The notes: generated from the letters alone by a model not told the origin. A stretch of DNA of 64,000 nucleotides from UBA7672 sp040398465 (GCA_040398465.1 JBBAUA010000010.1:1-64000), one strand, 5' to 3'. Shown: positions 16,431 to 25,933, counted from the first letter of the stretch. Made by a program: numbers and translations.

Positions 16431-18545
16431 TTGTCGATTTCGACCATCATGGGAACCGGACTTTCCGCACTGGCTGCAAACCAGCAGGCGCTCAAAGCCA
16501 CGTCGACCAATGTCGCCAACGTCAACACCGAGGGCTATTCGCGCCTCGACGTGCACTTCAACTCGCGTGGCTCCTTGGGCGGCCTGGGCGGCGTCGAGGT
16601 CGACATCGTCCGCGTCGCAAACAAGTATCTCGCGGCCGCAGAAATGCGCGGCGCGGCAGATGTCGCCGCAGCCGACGTCCTGTCGCAGTTCATGGATCGC
16701 GCGCAGGGCCTGCTGGGCGATCCGTCCGATCCCTCGACCGTGTTCGCGACGCTCGACCCTGTGTTCAGCAGCTTTGGCGCGCTGGCGGTCGATCCCGCGT
16801 CGGCGCTGCGCCGGTCGGCTGCGCTGTCCGACCTGCAGACGATGCTGTCGCAGCTGGAGCGCACATCCGCCGAGATCACCGCCTTGCGTGACGAGTCGCA
16901 TTCGCGTGCACTCGCCTCGATCGAGGAAGCCAACTCGCTTATGACCGGGATTGCCCGGCTCAACACCTCCATCCAGCGCTCCACGATTGCCGGCCTGTCC
17001 GCCTCCGAAGCGGAGACAGAGCAGGCGCGCATGCTGGATCGCCTGTCCGAGATTATCGACATCCGCACGCAGGAGCGCTCGCTTGGCGGCGTTGAGATCC
17101 GGACGACGGACGGCCTCCTGCTGGTCGACATCGACGCGGCGATCCTTGGCCTCGACTCAAACGCCGGAAACGAGCCCTATCCGGGCGTCGTGATGATGTC
17201 GCCGCGATCCACCGCCGAGATACCGCTCGATGCCCATATCAACGGCGGCGAACTGAATGGCCTCCTCCGCGCGCGCGACAAGGAGTTGGTGGACCTGCAA
17301 CTCGCATTCGGTGAATTCGCTGCGGGTGCGGCCGAAACGCTGAACGCTGCTCACAACCAGGCCAGCGCCGTCCCGGCGCCGAGTGCGCTGACAGGCCGCA
17401 ATACGGGCCTCGTCGCAACCGACCGGCTGAACTTCACCGGCGTGACCAGTATCGCGATCGTCGATACGGACGGGCTGGTGGTGCGGAACCTGCGTGTCGA
17501 CTTCAACGCGGGCGAGATCCTGGATGACCAGGCAAACATCACCACCTTCGCCAACTCCATCGGTGACTTCCAGACGGCCCTTGACGCAGCGCTTGGCGGC
17601 GACGGATCGGCAAGCTTCAGCGGTGGCGCGCTATCGATCTCTGCCGACCTCGGCGGAACCGGTGTCGTGATCGCCAACGATCCGGCCAATCCGGCGATGC
17701 GCGGCGGCCGCGGCTTCTCCCACGCCTTCGGTCTCAACGACCTGGTCTCGCACGGTGCGCCGCTATCCTATGCGACAGGCCTGTCCGGCGCCGACCTGCA
17801 CGGGTTCGACGCGGGCGAGACAGTGACCTTCGCGATCCGTGACCATGATGGCGCAATCGCCCGCCGCGTCGCATTCACGATCGGCGCCGGAACGACGGTT
17901 GCCTCGCTACGGGCGGACGTCGATGCAGCGATCGCTGGCTATGGCCAGACGTCGTTCGATGCGAACGGCAGGATGACCCTGGTTGCGACAGGCAGCACTG
18001 TCGGCCGTATCGATGTAATCGATGATTCCACCAGCCGCGGTGACACCAACCTTTCGATGTCCGACATCTTCGGGTTCGGCGAGGCGCTGCCGGCCGAACG
18101 GTCGCGCAGCCTCGGCATACGCGCGGACATCCAGACCGATCCACAGAGACTCGGCAGCGCTTCCGCCGATCTCGCTGGCGCTGCTGCCGGCACGCGCGTG
18201 CTGTCGCCTGGCGATGGACGCGGCGCGCTGGCGATTGAGGCATCGGGGACGCGGCCGCAGGCCTTCGCGACGGCAGGCACGCTGACCGGGCAGGTGACGT
18301 CGATCATGGACTACGCGGCGCGCCTGGCGGGCCATGCCGGCGTGCGGGCAGAGGCGGTCGATGCGGCCCGTGCTGCCGCCGAGTCCGTTCGCCAGGAAGT
18401 GCGCGAACGGCGGATGAGCGAGGAAGGCGTCAACCTCGACGAGGAACTGGTCAAGATGACGACCTACCAGCAGGCCTACGCCGCCGCATCGCGCATGATC
18501 ACGGCGGCGCGTGATCTGTACGACATCGTCCTGAACATGGTCTGA
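16431..18545 (+). CDS. flgK: FlgK, flagellar hook-filament junction protein 1
   Basis: A 704-residue hook-associated protein. The N-terminus MSISTIMGTGLSALAANQQA with STNVANVNTEGYSR is the conserved heptad region. The C-terminus DEELVKMTTYQQAYAAASRM pairs with it. The middle is a long Gly/Ala/Asp-rich surface domain. The start codon is TTG: GGAG (16419-16422) lies eight bases before it, and family members begin with M-S-x-x-x-I-M. An internal ATG at 16449 lacks a site. It is transcribed divergently from fliK and followed by flgL after 12 bases. Confidence 0.92.
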   Translation: MSISTIMGTGLSALAANQQALKATSTNVANVNTEGYSRLDVHFNSRGSLGGLGGVEVDIVRVANKYLAAAEMRGAADVAAADVLSQFMDRAQGLLGDPSDPSTVFATLDPVFSSFGALAVDPASALRRSAALSDLQTMLSQLERTSAEITALRDESHSRALASIEEANSLMTGIARLNTSIQRSTIAGLSASEAETEQARMLDRLSEIIDIRTQERSLGGVEIRTTDGLLLVDIDAAILGLDSNAGNEPYPGVVMMSPRSTAEIPLDAHINGGELNGLLRARDKELVDLQLAFGEFAAGAAETLNAAHNQASAVPAPSALTGRNTGLVATDRLNFTGVTSIAIVDTDGLVVRNLRVDFNAGEILDDQANITTFANSIGDFQTALDAALGGDGSASFSGGALSISADLGGTGVVIANDPANPAMRGGRGFSHAFGLNDLVSHGAPLSYATGLSGADLHGFDAGETVTFAIRDHDGAIARRVAFTIGAGTTVASLRADVDAAIAGYGQTSFDANGRMTLVATGSTVGRIDVIDDSTSRGDTNLSMSDIFGFGEALPAERSRSLGIRADIQTDPQRLGSASADLAGAAAGTRVLSPGDGRGALAIEASGTRPQAFATAGTLTGQVTSIMDYAARLAGHAGVRAEAVDAARAAAESVRQEVRERRMSEEGVNLDEELVKMTTYQQAYAAASRMITAARDLYDIVLNMV

Positions 18546-18557
18546 GCGAGATAGAAC

Positions 18558-19481
18558 ATGACACGCATCTCCTCCGCAATGATCCCCATGGCCTCGCTCG
18601 GCGACATCGGGCGCGCCCAGCAGGAACTGGTTGAAGCCGCGCGCCAGAGTTCGGCGCAGACGCGAGCCACTGATCTCAAGGGCTATGGCCGCGAGGCGCA
18701 GACGCTGGTCTCGGCCGAGCGGCTTGTCGGCCGTCTGAAAGGGTTCGAGGCGACGACGCGCGAGATGGCGACACGCCTCCAAATCCAGGACGTCGCCCTT
18801 GGCCGCGCGGCTGAGGCGGTGAACAAGCTGAAGCAGGAGCTGTTCCAGAATCTCGGACTCGAAAGCGGCGAAGGCGTTCGTTCGCAACTCGAGGAAGCCT
18901 TCGCCGTGGTGAAGGACGCGATGAACACCAATCTCGGCGGACGCTACCTGTTCGGCGGTGTGATGAACGACCGCGCGCCGGTCACCGCCGCTTCCCTCAG
19001 CGACCTCGCGGCCAATCCGCTGTCCGACATCATGGAGGAAGGCGCCGAGCCGCAGCAGATGCGTGTCGAGGAGGGTCGCAATGTCGCCGGCGGGGTCGTG
19101 GCCGACGATGTGATTTCGCTGGCGATGGCGTCGATCAAGCGGCTTGCCGAAATGGATGAAGGTCCCGACGGCCCGTTCGGCGGCGATCTCACGCCGGTGC
19201 AGCAGGCAGCCATCCAGAGCGAGCTGACATCGCTAAATGCGGCCTTCAACCGCGTGCTGAGCGCGCAGGCGGAGAATGGCCGGCTGGGGCAGGAGGTCGA
19301 CTCCTCCTCCGCCCGCCTGACCTCGCGCCTCAATGCGCTCGACGAAGCGATCGGCGGCATCGTGAACGTCGATCTCGCCGAAGTCGCCGTCAGGCTTAAC
19401 CAGGCGCAGTTCGCGTACGAGGCATCATCCAGCGTGTTCAACGTTCTGCGCGGCCTGTCGCTGCTGAACGTGCTCGACTAG
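18558..19481 (+). CDS. flgL: FlgL, flagellar hook-filament junction protein 3
   Basis: A 307-residue flagellin-like hook-associated protein. The N-terminal helix has the Gln/Ala pattern of the family, then LFQNLGLESGEGVRSQLEE and the conserved NTNLGGRYLFGG turn near residue 115-130. The C-terminal helix ends ALDEAIGGIVNVDLAEVAVRL followed by the flagellin-type QFAYEASSSVFNVL. FlgL sits between FlgK and the filament. Its last four bases overlap the stop of the convergent LEH-like gene. Confidence 0.9.
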   Translation: MTRISSAMIPMASLGDIGRAQQELVEAARQSSAQTRATDLKGYGREAQTLVSAERLVGRLKGFEATTREMATRLQIQDVALGRAAEAVNKLKQELFQNLGLESGEGVRSQLEEAFAVVKDAMNTNLGGRYLFGGVMNDRAPVTAASLSDLAANPLSDIMEEGAEPQQMRVEEGRNVAGGVVADDVISLAMASIKRLAEMDEGPDGPFGGDLTPVQQAAIQSELTSLNAAFNRVLSAQAENGRLGQEVDSSSARLTSRLNALDEAIGGIVNVDLAEVAVRLNQAQFAYEASSSVFNVLRGLSLLNVLD

Positions 19482-20014
19482 GTCGGCCACTTGCTGCGTA
19501 TGGTGGCAAGGTCGAAATAGTCGCGATAGACGGTGATCAGGCCGTCATGCACTTCGTACACGCCGGTGACGGGAAGTTCGACCCAGCCCGTCGCAAGGCG
19601 ATGCCGATCCAGCCGTTCGAGGAACACGAGCGGGCCGACAGCTGCTTCGCGAATGACGATCAGCTGGTTCTCAAGCGTGGGCGCAAAGAACGGCTCAAGC
19701 ACGCTGCGCATGCCTTCAGGCCCACGCACGCTGGACATGGGAATGTTCGTATACTCGCAATCCGCTGAAACATACTTGAGAGCGGCGTCGTAGTCCTTGA
19801 TCGCCATCGCCGCGTTGAAGGCCTTTACGATCTCGATGGGTGTTCTGGTCATTGTTGCATCCTTGCTTGAACCTGCGCCTGTAACGCACCCGGTAGACAC
19901 GCCGACGGCAATGGCGGCGGCGCTAGCCACCAGTCGCCGGCGGTCGAAAACGCTGCTGGGCAGTGCAGCATTTCGCGTTGCGTCCGCTTCCTTGCGCGCT
20001 TCGTCGATAGTCAT
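19478..20014 (-). CDS. Exported limonene-1,2-epoxide hydrolase / SnoaL-like protein
   Basis: A 178-residue protein with an N-terminal export signal and a C-terminal NTF2-like domain (about 60-178). The domain reads PIEIVKAFNAAMAIKDYDAA, DCEYTNIPMSSVRGPEGMRS and VYEVHDGLITVYRDYFDLA, as in limonene-epoxide hydrolase and SnoaL-type proteins. The signal (RRRLVASAAAIAVGVSTGC) has three Arg and ends in a lipobox-like STGC, so it may be a lipoprotein. The start at 20014 was chosen because the larger open frame, reaching to 20587, is antisense to the next gene. Substrate is unknown. Confidence 0.65.
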   Translation of the reverse strand: MTIDEARKEADATRNAALPSSVFDRRRLVASAAAIAVGVSTGCVTGAGSSKDATMTRTPIEIVKAFNAAMAIKDYDAALKYVSADCEYTNIPMSSVRGPEGMRSVLEPFFAPTLENQLIVIREAAVGPLVFLERLDRHRLATGWVELPVTGVYEVHDGLITVYRDYFDLATIRSKWPT

Positions 20015-20170
20015 GCGTTCTCCGACGCAAACTGGGACTGGCTTCCGGCGTCCATGGCACCCGATCCGGTAGACCGCGCAATTACGCCGGAGGTTATTGA
20101 ATTCCGCGCTGCGGCTTGCGTCCTGCTTCGGTTGCGCCAGAGTGCGCCCACAGAAACGTGGGAGGTTGCT

Positions 20171-21652
20171 TTGATCCAGAAACTGAGAAGCGGTGTGGCG
20201 GTGGCCTTGCTGGCGGGCATGGGCGTCGCCGAGGCGCAAGTGGCGTGCGAGTCGCTGAAAGGCTTCCAGGCGCCGGACGTGAAGATCACCGCGGCGACAC
20301 CCGCAACCTCGCCCGTTCCGCTCTGCAAGGTCGATGGCGTGATCGGCAAGGAGATCAATTTCTCTATCTGGCTGCCCGAGGCGTGGAACGGAAAGTTCGT
20401 GATGGGCGGGCAGGGCGGCTTCGCCGGCCGTGTCGAGAGCCAGGCGATGAGCCTGCAGGCGCTGCAGAAGGGCTATGCCACCGCGGGAACAGATACCGGA
20501 CATTCCTCGCCCGGGCGCGGCATCGATGGGGCATGGGCGATGGGCGACTACGAGCGCATCGCCAACTATGCGCACGCAGCGATCCACCGCGTCGCGGCGA
20601 CATCGAAGTCGATGGTGCAGGCCCGTTATGGCCGCGCGCCGGAGCGCAACTACTTCGCCGGTTGTTCGAATGGCGGACGGCAGGCGCTACAGATGGCGCA
20701 ACGCTATCCGACAGATTTCGACGGCATCATCGCAGGCGCGCCAGCGATCGACTTCCAGGGCATCACGGCAGCGTTCTCCACCGTTACACAGAAAATGTAT
20801 CCCGATCCGAAAAAGCTGGATGCGCCGCTGATCGACAAGGTTGCTCGTGAGACGGTGGCGAAGGCCGTGATGGACAAGTGCGATGCGATGGACGGTCTGA
20901 AAGACGGCATCCTCGGCGATCCGCGCAAGTGCGCGTTCGAGGCGAAGACGATCCAGTGCAAGAGCGGTGCGAAAGCCAACTGTCTGTCACCCGCGCAAGT
21001 CGCCGCCGTCGATGCTATCGTCAAAGGACCAATGGTGAACGGCAAACCCTTCCATGTCGGTTTCGCATGGGGCGGCGAGCAGACCGAGGCCGACTGGGGC
21101 ACCTGGTTGATCGGCAGCAAGGATCGCGTCGGCGCAGGTCAGCCGAGCCTCGCCTACGGCTTCTCGGGTGAGTTCATGCGCTACTTCGTGAAGGGCGATC
21201 CGACCTGGGATCATTCGCGCACGAACCTCGTCGAACTGCCAAAGGAGATGAAGCTGCTGCAGATGACGCTGTCGCCGACCAACCCCGATCTCTCGGCCTT
21301 CCGCGGCAAAGGCGGCAAGCTGCTGATGTATCATGGCTGGTCGGACTCGGCGTTGTCGCCAAACATGAGTATCAACTATGTCGATAGGGTCTACGCGAAG
21401 GATGCGTCGGCGAAGAACGACGTGCGGATGTTCATGCTGCCCGCTGTCGGCCATTGCGCAGGCGGGCCGGGACCGGACCGGGTCGACTATCTCGATGCGC
21501 TGGACAAGTGGGTCAGCTCGAAGGCGGCGCCGGATGAATTGACAGCAAGCTTTGCCGCCGGCGGTTCACGCAAGCTGTGTGCCTATCCGAAGGTCGCGGT
21601 TTATTCGGGTACGGGCGATGGCAAGAGCCCCGATCACTTCCGTTGCGAATAG
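20171..21652 (+). CDS. Tannase/feruloyl-esterase family protein, secreted
   Basis: A 493-residue secreted serine esterase. A signal peptide (SGVAVALLAGMGVAEAQ) precedes the tannase-family domain. The nucleophile motif YFAGCSNGGRQAL has Ser at 166, and the preceding Cys and a later Cys near the His (VGHCAGGPG) form the disulfide typical of the family. An acidic residue in HGWSDSALSPNMS is the likely Asp. Known members cleave gallate, ferulate or terephthalate esters; the substrate here is not clear. The start is TTG at 20171: GGGAGG (20160-20165) lies just before it and it opens directly onto the signal peptide. The frame upstream to 20054 encodes unrelated sequence. Confidence 0.8.
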   Translation: MIQKLRSGVAVALLAGMGVAEAQVACESLKGFQAPDVKITAATPATSPVPLCKVDGVIGKEINFSIWLPEAWNGKFVMGGQGGFAGRVESQAMSLQALQKGYATAGTDTGHSSPGRGIDGAWAMGDYERIANYAHAAIHRVAATSKSMVQARYGRAPERNYFAGCSNGGRQALQMAQRYPTDFDGIIAGAPAIDFQGITAAFSTVTQKMYPDPKKLDAPLIDKVARETVAKAVMDKCDAMDGLKDGILGDPRKCAFEAKTIQCKSGAKANCLSPAQVAAVDAIVKGPMVNGKPFHVGFAWGGEQTEADWGTWLIGSKDRVGAGQPSLAYGFSGEFMRYFVKGDPTWDHSRTNLVELPKEMKLLQMTLSPTNPDLSAFRGKGGKLLMYHGWSDSALSPNMSINYVDRVYAKDASAKNDVRMFMLPAVGHCAGGPGPDRVDYLDALDKWVSSKAAPDELTASFAAGGSRKLCAYPKVAVYSGTGDGKSPDHFRCE

Positions 21653-21731
21653 GCTTGCTGGCATAACCTCGCAGGTCTCCAGTCTGAGGCGGCCGGCGCG
21701 ATTTTACCGGGACTGAAAGTTGCGGTAGGCG

Positions 21732-21917
21732 GTGGCGATGACCACCGCCTATCCAGCGCCTCCGAACAAGCCCGATGACGCGTCCTGCTGTCATCGTGGT
21801 TGCTGCCCGTGCATCTTCGACTACTATTGGGATGCGCTCGCGCGGTGGGAAGAAACCGTGCGCGCCATGGGGGCGGATCCTGAGGTAGTGCTGACGGCGA
21901 TGGGACGGCAACGTTGA
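21732..21917 (+). CDS. Small Cys-rich oxidoreductase-like domain protein
   Basis: A 61-residue protein with the pattern PPNKPDDASCCHRGCCPCIF followed by DYYWDALARWEE. This matches the small 'oxidoreductase-like' N-terminal domain (PP-x-x-P-x(5)-CC-x-x-GC-x-x-C-x-x-D-x-Y), whose function is not well known. The Cys cluster suggests metal binding. ATG codons at 21732 and 21738 are both possible starts. It lies between the tannase-family gene and the PQQ-type dehydrogenase gene. Confidence 0.65.
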   Translation: MAMTTAYPAPPNKPDDASCCHRGCCPCIFDYYWDALARWEETVRAMGADPEVVLTAMGRQR

Positions 21918-22002
21918 GAAGTCGCGTGCTAACAATTGCCCGAGGAACCGGGCAGCATGGCATCCATTTCAATCGTGGGATCGGGCTCCGTGGAGGTGCG
22001 TC

Positions 22003-23358
22003 ATGACGTTGCGCAGTATTCTCATTCTTTGGGCCGGCGGGCTCGCAGTTGCCCTGTCGGCCTGCGCGGGGCAGGCGGACAATCCTGTGTCTGTAGGCAT
22101 TGGGATCAATCCGCAACTTGAGGCGCCGAAGACGTCGCTCTTCCCAGCCGTGAAGCTTGCCGAAGCCAAGCGCTGGGCTCCGGGGCAGACGCCTACCCCC
22201 GCGGCAGGCCTGAAGGTGACAGCATTCGCGACCGGGCTGGATCACCCGCGCTGGCTTCATGTTCTGCCAAATGGCGATGTTCTCGTCGCGGAGACGAATG
22301 CGCCCGAGCGTCCTGAATCGGGTCAGGGCATCATTGGTTATTTCCAGACAGAGGCGATGAAAAAGGCTGGAGCCGTGACCCCGACGGCAAACCGAATTTC
22401 CCTGCTGCGCGACGCCGACGGCGATGGGGTCGCTGAAACAAAAACCGCTTTCCTGACAGGTCTCAACTCGCCCTTCGGAATGGCGCTCGCGGGCGGCCGG
22501 CTTTACATCGCAAACACTGATGCAGTCGTGAGCGTGTCTTACACAGAGGGGGCGACCCAGGGCGCCGGAGCACCAACGCAGTTGACCGACCTCCCGGCGG
22601 GTCCGTTGAACCATCACTGGACCAAGGCGCTCATCGCCTCGAAGGACGGCAAGAAGCTCTATGCGACTGTCGGCTCCAATTCCAACATCGCGGAGAACGG
22701 GATCGAGAAGGAAGAAGGCCGCGCTGCGATCTGGGAGATCGACGTGGCGAGCGGCGAAAAGCGCCTGTTCGCGACCGGCCTGCGCAATCCGAACGGCATG
22801 GACTGGGAGCCGACGAGCGGCGCGCTGTGGACGGCGGTCAACGAGCGCGACGAACTTGGGCATAACCTCGTGCCTGATTACATGACATCGGTGAAGGACG
22901 GCGGCTTCTACGGCTGGCCGTGGAGCTACTTCGGCCAGACCGTCGACACCCGCGTGAAGCCGGAGCGACCGGACATGGTGGCGAAGGCCATCGCACCGGA
23001 CTATGCGCTCGGCGCGCACACCGCCTCGCTCGGGCTCACCTTTGCGGACGGCGCCAGGCTGGGCGAACAGTTCGCCAGCGGAGCCTTCATCGGCCAGCAC
23101 GGCTCGTGGAATCGCGATCCGTATTCCGGCTACAAGGTTATCTTCGTTCCATTCTCGAGCGGCAAACCGATGGGCCAGCCGATCGACGTGCTGACCGGCT
23201 TTATCGACGAACAGAAGCAGATCGCATTTGGACGACCGGTTGGCGTCGAGATCGGCAAGGACGGATCGCTCCTTGTGGCAGACGATGTCGGAAACGCGGT
23301 CTGGCGCGTCGCGGCAGCGGGCGCCAAGCCGCCGGTTGAAGCGGCGACGACGAGGTAG
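22003..23358 (+). CDS. PQQ-dependent sugar (sorbosone) dehydrogenase-like lipoprotein
   Basis: A 451-residue beta-propeller enzyme of the glucose/sorbosone dehydrogenase family. The N-terminus is a lipoprotein signal with lipobox LSAC (Cys near 24). Propeller motifs follow: FATGLDHPRWLHVLPNGDVL, VAETNAPE, GLNSPFGMALAGGRLYIANT, KKLYATVGSNSN, ATGLRNPNGMDWEP and GQHGSWNRDPYSGYKVIFVP. The Arg in HPRW and the conserved His in GQHGSWNR are where family enzymes hold PQQ. It would act in the periplasm on aldoses or related compounds. No electron-acceptor gene is next to it. Confidence 0.82.
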   Translation: MTLRSILILWAGGLAVALSACAGQADNPVSVGIGINPQLEAPKTSLFPAVKLAEAKRWAPGQTPTPAAGLKVTAFATGLDHPRWLHVLPNGDVLVAETNAPERPESGQGIIGYFQTEAMKKAGAVTPTANRISLLRDADGDGVAETKTAFLTGLNSPFGMALAGGRLYIANTDAVVSVSYTEGATQGAGAPTQLTDLPAGPLNHHWTKALIASKDGKKLYATVGSNSNIAENGIEKEEGRAAIWEIDVASGEKRLFATGLRNPNGMDWEPTSGALWTAVNERDELGHNLVPDYMTSVKDGGFYGWPWSYFGQTVDTRVKPERPDMVAKAIAPDYALGAHTASLGLTFADGARLGEQFASGAFIGQHGSWNRDPYSGYKVIFVPFSSGKPMGQPIDVLTGFIDEQKQIAFGRPVGVEIGKDGSLLVADDVGNAVWRVAAAGAKPPVEAATTR

Positions 23359-23409
23359 GGATCACGATCTCCGCTTACGCAGGCATAAGCGCATCCAAGC
23401 ATGAGCTCG

Positions 23410-24045
23410 TCAGTTTTCCGTTGGCGATGGCATGTCAGGATATTCGTGCATCGCGGCTTCGATCGCATCAAGCGCGGCGGCGACACGTTCGCGGTGACGA
23501 GGGCCGGCGTGCCTGAGATAGATCGGCTGGGTGACGGCGAGGTGTCGCACGACATCGCAGGCGATCAGGATCAGCGGCGGAATTTCGCGCAGGTCGATCG
23601 TCCAGCCATCCTCGCTGAAGTGCAGGAAGGTGTTGCGTAGGTCGACAAGATCGTCGAAGCCCTCGGTAATCCGGCGGTTGAGCGGCAGCTGATAAGGCGG
23701 GCGCAGGAAATAAGGGTCACCCGCGCGTCGCAGCAATTCCAGCGGCGATACAATGCGGGGTTCGCGGATCGCAAACGGCTCGGGCCCGCGCCGCCCGTTG
23801 GTCGTCCAGCGTTTCACTTCACGCGCGTCTGTGCGGGTCATGGCCTTGGTGCCGTACTCGTCGCCATGATCGAGCGCGCAGAGGCAGGCGTTCTGCACCC
23901 CCAGCGTGATGGCAATGACAAGCCAGCGCCACGCGCCATGATCCTCGACTGCCTTCGAGGCGAGCTCGGCCGCGTGTTCGACGCAGCCAAGAAGCTCGCG
24001 CGGCTGGGTGGTCTGGAAGTGGTGAGGGGAAGGCGGCTGGGTCAT
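23410..24045 (-). CDS. Unknown protein with HEPN-like motif
   Basis: A 211-residue soluble protein that I do not recognise as a named family. It is mainly helical, begins with a Pro/Gln-rich segment and has a helical stretch LLGCVEHAAELASKAVEDHG. Near residue 150 is LVDLRNTFLHFSEDGW, which fits the R-x4-H motif of HEPN-fold proteins (Arg-Asn-x3-His), followed by a closing helix. HEPN proteins are often RNases or nucleotide-binding partners in defence systems, but a lone motif does not prove this. No toxin-antitoxin partner is adjacent; the next gene, mnmA, is divergent. The start lacks a good ribosome-binding site. Confidence 0.55.
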   Translation of the reverse strand: MTQPPSPHHFQTTQPRELLGCVEHAAELASKAVEDHGAWRWLVIAITLGVQNACLCALDHGDEYGTKAMTRTDAREVKRWTTNGRRGPEPFAIREPRIVSPLELLRRAGDPYFLRPPYQLPLNRRITEGFDDLVDLRNTFLHFSEDGWTIDLREIPPLILIACDVVRHLAVTQPIYLRHAGPRHRERVAAALDAIEAAMHEYPDMPSPTEN

Positions 24046-24177
24046 TGGATGAGGCTAGCGCCGGGAAAAGCCTATGCGAAGGGGCGGACTGACGGCCTGT
24101 CTTTCGCCCCGACTTTCATGTAGAAACCGCCGCAACATCAGTTTGCTGCGGGCCTTGAACCCGCTGGAGACCCAAGA

Positions 24178-25437
24178 ATGGCTACCCTGATCGGGCCGCG
24201 CGGCGGGCCCATTGCCTCTGTCGATACCGACTTTCCGGTCGCGGACGGGCTTTGCGATTTCTCGAAACTTGCCAGCGTCGACCTGACTGGGGCGGACCTC
24301 GACCTGTTCCCCGGCGATCCGCGCCCGCGGAGCGAAATCCGCGTCGTGGCCGCAATGTCGGGGGGCGTTGATTCATCCGTTGTGGCGGCCCTGCTGAAGT
24401 ATGCTGGGTACGGCGTCGTCGGCGTCACGCTGCAGCTCTACGATCACGGCGCGGCACTGAAGAAGCAGGGCGCGTGCTGTGCGGGGCAGGACATCCACGA
24501 TGCGCGGCGCGTGGCGGAAGCCTTGGGCATTCCGCACTACGTGCTCGATTATGAAAGCCGCTTCCGCGAGCAGGTCATGGAAGACTTCGCGGACACATAT
24601 CTCAAGGGCTCGACGCCGATTCCGTGCGTTCGCTGCAACCAGACCGTGAAGTTTTCTGACCTTCTGGCGACCGCGCGCGATCTTGGCGCTGATGCGATGG
24701 CGACGGGGCACTACATCCGGCGCACACTGGACGAGGCGGGGCGGGCTGAACTGTCGCGCGCCGCCGATCCCGATCGCGACCAGAGCTATTTCCTGTTTGC
24801 GACGACGCGCGATCAGCTGGACTTCCTGCGCTTCCCGCTTGGCGGCATGAAGAAGCCGGATGTCCGGCGGGCGGCGTCGGCGCTGGGTCTGCAGGTGGCG
24901 GCAAAGCCGGACAGCCAGGACATCTGCTTCGTCCCGGCGGGCAAGTATGCGGACATAGTGATGAAGCTGCGCCCCGGCGCGTCGGCGCCGGGCGACATCG
25001 TGCACATGGACGGCCGCGTGATGGGCCAGCATGACGGCGTGATCCGCTACACGATCGGGCAACGGCGCGGCCTGGGCGTCGCGACGGGCGAACCTCTGTT
25101 CGTGACGAAGATCGATGCACCGAACCGGCGCGTGATCGTGGGGCCGCGCGAGGCGCTGCTGACATCTGCGCTGGCGATCGGCGAGAGCAACTGGCTGGGC
25201 GAGGGTTCGCTTCAGGACGCGTGCGTTGCAGGCGTGCGGGCGCTGGCGCGCGTGCGCTCGACGCGGGCCCCCGTGCCGGGGCGGATGGCGCTGGTGGATG
25301 GACTGCCTGGATTTGTATTCGACGTGGCCGAAGAAGGCGTCGCGCCTGGGCAGGCCTGCGTGCTCTACGCGGCGCCGGACGGGCGGACCGTGCTGGGCGG
25401 CGGGTTCATCGCGAGCACCGTGAGCGCGGCCCACTGA
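24178..25437 (+). CDS. mnmA: MnmA, tRNA-specific 2-thiouridylase
   Basis: A 419-residue enzyme that adds sulfur to U34 of tRNA for Glu, Gln and Lys. The PP-loop AMSGGVDSSV is at residues 59-68, the first catalytic Cys is likely in KKQGACCAGQDIHDARRVAE and the second in PDSQDICFVPAG. The tRNA-recognition segment IPCVRCNQTVKF and the RRGLGVATGEPLFV region are also present. The N-terminus is about 50 residues longer than usual before the PP-loop. The start at 24178 has GGAG eight bases upstream and no later start lies before the PP-loop, so the extension seems real. It resembles other alphaproteobacterial MnmA in VTLQLYDHGAALKK. Confidence 0.93.
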   Translation: MATLIGPRGGPIASVDTDFPVADGLCDFSKLASVDLTGADLDLFPGDPRPRSEIRVVAAMSGGVDSSVVAALLKYAGYGVVGVTLQLYDHGAALKKQGACCAGQDIHDARRVAEALGIPHYVLDYESRFREQVMEDFADTYLKGSTPIPCVRCNQTVKFSDLLATARDLGADAMATGHYIRRTLDEAGRAELSRAADPDRDQSYFLFATTRDQLDFLRFPLGGMKKPDVRRAASALGLQVAAKPDSQDICFVPAGKYADIVMKLRPGASAPGDIVHMDGRVMGQHDGVIRYTIGQRRGLGVATGEPLFVTKIDAPNRRVIVGPREALLTSALAIGESNWLGEGSLQDACVAGVRALARVRSTRAPVPGRMALVDGLPGFVFDVAEEGVAPGQACVLYAAPDGRTVLGGGFIASTVSAAH

Positions 25438-25522
25438 TCGCGCCGGCGGAACGGCGTGCGGCTCGCTTTTCGGTTAGCATCTCGCGTCCGGGCAACCTGA
25501 CGTCCGGGGAAAGGACGCAGTC

Positions 25523-25933
25523 ATGAAACGGTTCATCGCAGCAGCGCTCGCATGCGCTGCGCTCGCGGGGCCTGCACGCGCAGAGCCCGAGACGAAGACG
25601 CAGCTTGCGGCGGTCGACGGCCGGAACGTGGAGACGATGCGCCTGCGCGATGGCTCGACCTACGCGACGTGGGTCATCGACAAGCAGAACGTGCTCTCTC
25701 GGGATGAATACCGGGATTACTACCTCGTGACGCTGACGGAGGCGTGCGAACCGCTGGAAATCCGCCATCGCGGGTTTGCGTTCCATCCTGGCGCCCCGTG
25801 GCGGCTGAGGGCGACAAGGGCATACGAGGTGCGGCCCGTTGCGGGAGCGCCGTGCGACGTTGCAAGGATCGCGAAGATCGAAGAGGCACGCGCCGCGCCT
25901 CTTCGGGATGCATCGCTCTGGCGGGCGTGGTGA
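25523..25933 (+). CDS. Small secreted protein of unknown function
   Basis: A 136-residue protein with a clear signal peptide (MKRFIAAALACAALAGPARA). The mature part has DGSTYATWVIDKQNVLSRDE followed by YRDYYLVTLTEACEPLEI, and two Cys that could form a disulfide (EACEP, GAPCD). The pattern may belong to a small uncharacterised family of Caulobacterales envelope proteins. AAAGGA lies nine bases before the ATG. It follows mnmA on the same strand after about 85 bases. I do not know its role. Confidence 0.6.
   Translation: MKRFIAAALACAALAGPARAEPETKTQLAAVDGRNVETMRLRDGSTYATWVIDKQNVLSRDEYRDYYLVTLTEACEPLEIRHRGFAFHPGAPWRLRATRAYEVRPVAGAPCDVARIAKIEEARAAPLRDASLWRAW

Noticed and set aside
20054..20170. 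N-terminal extension of the tannase-family protein
   Set aside because: The extension is unlike a signal peptide, while the TTG at 20171 has a strong ribosome-binding site and opens directly onto one.
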